64,000 nt of DNA from Streptomyces marinisediminis (GTDB taxonomy: Bacteria > Actinomycetota > Actinomycetes > Streptomycetales > Streptomycetaceae): positions 1 to 64,000 of the forward strand of contig NZ_JAPKFL010000020.1 in the NCBI RefSeq assembly GCF_026262575.1, in the 5' to 3' direction. Position 1 is the stretch's first letter. Each line of letters opens with the position of its first letter. The notes under the pieces are model-generated. The model worked only from the letters and a program-made list of their open reading frames with translations, was not told the DNA's origin and did not search any database. Position numbers and translations under genes: made by a program. Below are positions 59,748 through 64,000 of the stretch, piece after piece.

Positions 59748-61334
59748 TCAGTCCCCGTGGTGGGTCTTCAGTGGCACCTCGCGGATGCACACCACCAGGA
59801 CCAGGGCCACCACCGCGACGGGCGCCGCGAACAGGTAGATGTCGCCGATCCCGTGCCCGTAGGCGGCCTCGACGACCGGCCGCACCGGCGCGGGCAGCGC
59901 GTCCAGGTCCGGGATCGCGCTGCCGGAGCCGCCGAGCGAGCCGCCCGCGTCGAGCCCGGCCCGCGCCATGCCGTCGCGCACGTAGCCGCTGATCCGCTCC
60001 GAGAGCACCGCGCCCAGGGCGGAGACGCCGACCGCGCCGCCCAGCGAGCGGAAGAAGGTGATGGTGGAGCTGGCGGAGCCCAGCTCGCTCACCGACACCT
60101 GGTTCTGCGTGGCCAGCACCAGGTTCTGCATCATCATGCCGATGCCGAGCCCGAGCAGCGCCATGAAGACGCCGACCCGCCAGTACTCGGTGTCGTGGCG
60201 CATCGTGCCGAGCAGCCCCAGACCGACGCTGACCAGCACCGCGCCGGTCACCAGCCAGCGCTTCCAGCGCCCGGTGCGGGTGATGACCAGGCCGGAGACG
60301 GTGGACGACAGGAACAGGCCGGCGATCATCGGGATCGTCATGAGCCCGGACATCGTCGGCGACTGCCCGCGGGCGAGCTGGAAGTACTGGCTGAGGAACA
60401 CCGTCGCCCCGAACATCGCGATGCCCACGAAGAGGGACGCGCCGGCGGTGAGGGTGATCGTGCGGTTGCGGAAGAGCCGCAGCGGGATGATCGGGTCGGC
60501 CGCCGTCGCCTCCACGCGCAGGAAGGCCAGCCCGAGCAGCACCGCGCCACCGGTCATGGCGAGCGTCTGCCAGGACGCCCACGGGTACTCCTTGCCCGCC
60601 AGCGTCACCCAGATGAGCAGCAGCGAGACGGCGGCGCTGACCAGCAGGGCGCCCAGCCAGTCGATGCGCACGCCCTCGCGGCGCACCACGGGCAGCTTCA
60701 GCGTCTTCTGCAGCACCACCAGGGCGATGACGGCGAAGGGCACGGCGACGTAGAAGCACCAGCGCCAGCCCAGCCACGAGGTGTCGGTGATGACGCCGCC
60801 GAGCAGCGGCCCGCCCACGGTGGCGACGGCGAAGGTGGCCCCGAAGTAGCCGCTGTACCGGCCGCGCTCGCGGGGCGAGACCATCGCGGCCAGGATCGTC
60901 TGCGCCAGGGAGACCAGGCCGCCCATGCCCAGGCCCTGCACCGCGCGGAAGGCGATGAGCTGGCCGGTCGTCTGGGACAGCCCGGCGCCCGCGGAGGCGA
61001 GCACGAAGACGACGATGGCGCACTGCACGAGCATCTTCTTGCTGGTGCGGTCCGCGAGCTTGCCCCACAGGGGTGTGGAGGCGGTCATGGTCAGCAGCGA
61101 GGCCGTGACGACCCAGGTGTAGGCGCTCTGCCCGCCACCGAGTTCGGCGACGATCTGCGGCAGTGCGTTGGAGACCACCGTGGAGGACAGGATGGCGACG
61201 AACATGCCGAGCAGCAGCCCGGACAGCGCCTCCATGATCTCCCGGTGGGTCATCGCGGGCGCGCCCGCGGACGCCTGCTCCGCGCCCGCCGCCCTGGGTA
61301 TCTCCGCCTCGGCCGTTCCCGTAGCCGCCGCCAT
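59748..61334 (-). CDS. DHA2-family MFS drug exporter
   Basis: A 528-residue, 14-TM transporter of the EmrB/QacA type. Motif A-like GKLADRTSKKML, motif C region GPLLGGVITD, and the N-terminal LDxT-type helix replaced by LSSTVVSNALPQI. ATG at 61334 with GGAGGA 7 nt upstream. A palindromic operator is directly upstream, but no regulator gene is adjacent. Exports drugs or metabolites; substrate unknown. Confidence 0.92.
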   Translation of the reverse strand: MAAATGTAEAEIPRAAGAEQASAGAPAMTHREIMEALSGLLLGMFVAILSSTVVSNALPQIVAELGGGQSAYTWVVTASLLTMTASTPLWGKLADRTSKKMLVQCAIVVFVLASAGAGLSQTTGQLIAFRAVQGLGMGGLVSLAQTILAAMVSPRERGRYSGYFGATFAVATVGGPLLGGVITDTSWLGWRWCFYVAVPFAVIALVVLQKTLKLPVVRREGVRIDWLGALLVSAAVSLLLIWVTLAGKEYPWASWQTLAMTGGAVLLGLAFLRVEATAADPIIPLRLFRNRTITLTAGASLFVGIAMFGATVFLSQYFQLARGQSPTMSGLMTIPMIAGLFLSSTVSGLVITRTGRWKRWLVTGAVLVSVGLGLLGTMRHDTEYWRVGVFMALLGLGIGMMMQNLVLATQNQVSVSELGSASSTITFFRSLGGAVGVSALGAVLSERISGYVRDGMARAGLDAGGSLGGSGSAIPDLDALPAPVRPVVEAAYGHGIGDIYLFAAPVAVVALVLVVCIREVPLKTHHGD

Positions 61335-61356
61335 GCACGTTCCTCCAGTGTAGTTT

Positions 61357-61371
61357 GTTGCTCTAAGCAAC
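61357..61371. promoter_or_regulatory. palindromic operator of MFS gene
   Basis: GTTGCT CTA AGCAAC, perfect 6-bp arms, 23 bp before the exporter start. Such sites are bound by MarR/TetR-type repressors. Confidence 0.55.
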
Positions 61372-61504
61372 CATACGGCCGGCGGTCGAACCGGACAAAC
61401 GAAAACAGGGCACGCGTGGCAAACAGTCGTTAAAGCTCGCGCAAAACGGACGGTCGGCCTCCGAAGCGTGCGGCCCGGTACGCCGGTTCGCTAAGGTCAC
61501 GCCT

Positions 61505-61711
61505 ATGGCTAACCACCCGCAGGCGCCGCAGGGTCCCCAGGGCGACCACGACCCGGCCGGCAACACGCAGATGTTCCGCGCCTTCGTCGACGAGGGCGGC
61601 CCCCAGCCCGCCGCCCGGCCCGAGTCCAAGGGGCCGAACCTCCGCCTCGTCGTGGCCCTCGTGATCGCCGTCGCCCTCGTCGCCGTCGCCTGGCTCGCCG
61701 TCACCGGCTGA
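61505..61711 (+). CDS. small membrane protein, 68 aa
   Basis: MANHPQAPQGPQGD start, a Pro/Gln/Gly-rich cytoplasmic part, and a C-terminal TM helix (LVVALVIAVALVAVAWLAV). Tail-anchored layout; conserved-looking in Streptomyces but without known function. ATG at 61505, divergent from the exporter. Confidence 0.75.
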   Translation: MANHPQAPQGPQGDHDPAGNTQMFRAFVDEGGPQPAARPESKGPNLRLVVALVIAVALVAVAWLAVTG

Positions 61712-62474
61712 GCGAGCGCGACCGCCGGGCCGCGTCGCCCGTGCCTTCCGCGTCGCCTGCCTTCCGCGTCGCCTGCCTGTGCGCGTCAGCCCGGTGACCC
61801 GGACGACCGTGGCGCCGGGTGGCTCCCGCTCGGCGGTCATGCCCGGGTGTGCCCGCGCTGCTGTGCCGCCGGCGCCCGCGCGCGTCGACCCCGGAGACTG
61901 CTGATCGGTGCGGCTCCGGCGGGCGGCGTGGTCACTGCGGCGCGTGGCGCTGGTCGCGCACGCTGCTCCGGGTGGTCACTGGGCATGGTGCCCACCGGGC
62001 CGTGTGACGCCGTCGGCCCGTGCGCGCGGAGCCGTGGAGCCGCTGCGCCGTGGGGCCGCCGGGTCGCGTGCCACCGGGCCGGGCACGCCGTTCCGCGCGC
62101 GACCGCCGGTGCGCGCGACCGCCGGTGCGTGTTGGCGCGGTGGTGCTCGGCGCTGGCTCCGTGCGCCACTCGCCTGCCTGGGCCGTGCTCCTCGTCCGCT
62201 CGTCCGCCTGTGCTGCGCGGAGCCCCCGTTCTCGGCGCGCCCGCCCGCGTCACCGCTCCCGCGCGCCGCGTCTTTGACGCCCGGCGCCGGGCCGTCGCGC
62301 GCGCCGGGCCCTCGCGCGCCGGGTCCCGCGCGCGGCGGGGGCGTCACCCGGCTGGGCACGGCCGCCTGGACGGCGCGCTCCCGTCCCGGCCGCCGCCAGG
62401 ACGGGCGAGGGCGCGGGTGCCGCGGAGGGCCGGCGTGGGGGAGAGGCCCCCGGGCGCCCGCCGCGGCGCGGTGC
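61712..62474. other. 760-bp gene-poor spacer
   Basis: Very GC-rich, with a 16-bp direct repeat (GCGCGCGACCGCCGGT twice, 62095-62126) and other short GC repeats. Frames on both strands are Arg/Ala/Pro/His-rich without start signals. I see no gene, tRNA or clear terminator for the sigma factor. Confidence 0.5.
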
Positions 62475-63371
62475 TCACTCCTCGGAGATCAGCCCGTCGC
62501 GGAGCTGGGCCAGCGTCCGGGTGAGCAGGCGCGAGACGTGCATCTGCGAGATGCCGACCCGCTCGCCGATCTGCGACTGCGTCATGTTGCCGAAGAACCG
62601 CAGCATGATGATCTGCCGCTCCCGGGAGGGCAGCCGGGCCAGCAGCGGCTTCAGCGACTCGCGGTACTCCACGCCCTCCAGCGCCGCGTCCTCGTAGCCC
62701 AGGCGGTCGGCCAGCGAGCCCTCGCCGCCGTCCTCCTCCAGCGCGGGGGAGTCCAGCGAGCTGGCGGTGTAGGCGTTGCCGACGGCCAGGCCGTCCACCA
62801 CGTCCTCCTCGGACACCCCGAGGCAGGCGGCCAGCTCCGTGACGGTGGGGGAGCGGTCGAGCTGCTGGGACAGCTCGTCGCTCGCCTTGGTCAGCGCGAG
62901 CCGCAGCTCCTGGAGGCGGCGCGGCACCCGCACCGACCAGGAGGTGTCGCGGAAGAACCGCTTGATCTCGCCGACGACGGTCGGCATCGCGAAGGTGGGG
63001 AACTCCACGCCCCGCTCGCAGTCGAACCGGTCGATGGCCTTGATCAGCCCGATCGTGCCGACCTGGACGATGTCCTCCATCGGCTCGTTGCGGCTGCGGA
63101 AGCGGCCCGCGGCGTAGCGCACGAGCGGCAGGTTCAGCTCGATGAGCGTGTCCCGCACGTAGGCCCGCTCGGGGCTGTCCTGCGGGAGCGAGGCCAGGCG
63201 CAGGAACAGCGAGCGGGAGAGCGTGCGGGTGTCGAGCGCGGTGACGTCGGGTGGGAGTCCCGCGTCGGCGGCCTCGCCGCCCGGCACGTCGGACTCGGGC
63301 ACCGTGCCGTGCTCCGCCTCGGCGCCGATCTCCTCGATGAGCACCTTGGAGCTGCCCAGTTCTACGGACAT
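62475..63371 (-). CDS. SigB/F/G-family sigma factor
   Basis: A 298-residue stress/sporulation-type sigma factor. Region 2 has DIVQVGTIGLIKAIDRFD and FPTFAMPTVVGEIKRFFRD; region 3 SVRVPRRLQELRLAL; region 4 LPSRERQIIMLRFFGNMTQSQIGERVGISQMHVSRLL. An acidic N-terminal extension precedes it. A second gene of the same family lies 200 bp upstream; the pair recalls sigN/sigF, but I cannot assign which this is. ATG at 63371 with AAGGGGGTGG upstream. Confidence 0.92.
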   Translation of the reverse strand: MSVELGSSKVLIEEIGAEAEHGTVPESDVPGGEAADAGLPPDVTALDTRTLSRSLFLRLASLPQDSPERAYVRDTLIELNLPLVRYAAGRFRSRNEPMEDIVQVGTIGLIKAIDRFDCERGVEFPTFAMPTVVGEIKRFFRDTSWSVRVPRRLQELRLALTKASDELSQQLDRSPTVTELAACLGVSEEDVVDGLAVGNAYTASSLDSPALEEDGGEGSLADRLGYEDAALEGVEYRESLKPLLARLPSRERQIIMLRFFGNMTQSQIGERVGISQMHVSRLLTRTLAQLRDGLISEE

Positions 63372-63572
63372 GCCACCCCCTTGAGGTCGCGGACGGGTCG
63401 CAGCGGCCCCCTCGCAGGCGAGGATGGCACCTCCGGCTCCATACCGACGGTGCGGCCACGGCAAACGCGGTTCTTGCAGAATGTCACAAGTCAGCAACAC
63501 GACGTAGCGCCATGTCGATAAAACCGCACTGCTCCGTCTGCGCGCAACCCACTTGCCCGTCGCTCGAATTGA

Positions 63573-64000
63573 TTACGCGTCGATGGTGTTCGCGGCACGC
63601 AGCCGGGCGAAGCTCCGCGAGAGCAGCCGGGAGACGTGCATCTGGGAGACGCCGAGCTCCGCGCTGATCTGGGACTGCGTCAGGTTGCTGTAGTACCGCA
63701 GCAGCAGAATCCGCTGCTCACGCTCGGGGAGCTGGACCAGCAGGTGCCGCACGAGGTCCCGGTGCTCGACGCCCACGAGGGCCGGGTCCTCGTAGCCGAG
63801 CCGGTCGATGAGCCCGGGCAGCCCGTCGTCGCGCTCCTGGGCCGCCTCCAGGGACGTGGCCCGGTAGGCCCGGCCCGCCTCCATGCACGCCAGCACCTCC
63901 TCCTCGGGGACGCCGAGGCGCTCGGCGATCTCGGCCGTCGTCGGGTTCCGCCCGTGCAGCACGGTCAGCTCCTCCCCGGCCGTGCTCACCTGCGCCCACA
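63573..64000 (-). CDS. SigB/F/G-family sigma factor, 5' part outside window
   Basis: C-terminal 142 codons of a second sigma factor: region 3 (HGRNPTTAEIAERLGVPEEEVLACME) and region 4 (LPEREQRILLLRYYSNLTQSQISAELGVSQMHVSRLLSRS). Highly similar in plan to the gene at 62475. The gene continues past the window end. By family and pairing it may be SigF or a paralogue. Confidence 0.88.
   Translation of the reverse strand, partial: WAQVSTAGEELTVLHGRNPTTAEIAERLGVPEEEVLACMEAGRAYRATSLEAAQERDDGLPGLIDRLGYEDPALVGVEHRDLVRHLLVQLPEREQRILLLRYYSNLTQSQISAELGVSQMHVSRLLSRSFARLRAANTIDA

Noticed and set aside
61837..62253. Minus-strand frame in the gene-poor spacer
   Set aside because: Arg/Ala/His-rich, no ribosome site or recognisable segment; treated as non-coding.

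Overview
The window is high-GC DNA from an actinomycete, almost certainly a Streptomyces chromosome core. It carries the purine genes purC, purD, purSQL, purF and purM, together with lsrL, a DUF3073 gene, vdh, bldC, an HrpA-type helicase, crcB pairs, Spo0M, a subtilisin inhibitor and SigB/F-type sigma factors. All assignments come from reading the sequence; nothing was searched.

Layout. 1-8 kb: purC (3' end cut by the window), a dimethylformamidase-like protein, a degenerate M48-like membrane protein, purD, a SLATT-domain protein, a conserved hypothetical and tRNA-Gly. 8-12.6 kb: a 28-residue membrane peptide, then an ABC exporter plus NarL-type two-component operon headed by a palindrome, then tRNA-Gly(GCC) and an aberrant tRNA-Gly(UCC). 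12.8-21.3 kb: lsrL, divergent from purS-purQ-purL, then a PH-domain protein, a mycothiol-dependent-isomerase-like protein, purF and purM. 21.5-30 kb: DUF3073, vdh, a hypothetical, bldC, a candidate small RNA, tRNA-Asp and hrpA.

30.3-36.8 kb is an accessory region. It holds an HTH/PIN toxin-antitoxin pair whose toxin has a TTA codon, then a 4.8 kb segment bounded by two tRNA-Phe/tRNA-Asp/tRNA-Glu clusters (the left tRNA-Glu is only a 3' fragment). The segment encodes a translationally coupled PD-(D/E)xK nuclease and zinc-ribbon DNA methyltransferase, that is, a probable restriction-modification island with decayed gene remnants.

36.9-43.3 kb: metallophosphoesterase, zincin, two CrcB proteins, a lipoprotein, a DEAD-box helicase with a long leader, and tRNA-Lys. 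43.4-46.8 kb is a second accessory patch beside tRNA-Lys. A DUF6879/XRE-DUF5753 regulatory operon is followed, across tandem direct repeats, by five very small genes (several cysteine-rich and coupled by 4-nt overlaps), and an orphan holin-like protein lies upstream. 47-64 kb: DGPF/ECF42 sigma pair, Spo0M, YnfA, an S15 peptidase, a PucR-type regulator divergent from an FMN 2-hydroxyacid oxidase, a membrane-anchored HTH protein divergent from a secreted protein, SSI inhibitor, amidohydrolase, DHA2 exporter with a palindromic operator, and two SigB/F sigma factors (the second cut by the window end).

The strongest items for follow-up are the tRNA-bounded restriction island, the tRNA-Gly(UCC) that has lost the D-loop GG and T-loop U55 (resembling non-ribosomal cell-wall tRNA-Gly of staphylococci), and the small-protein operon.
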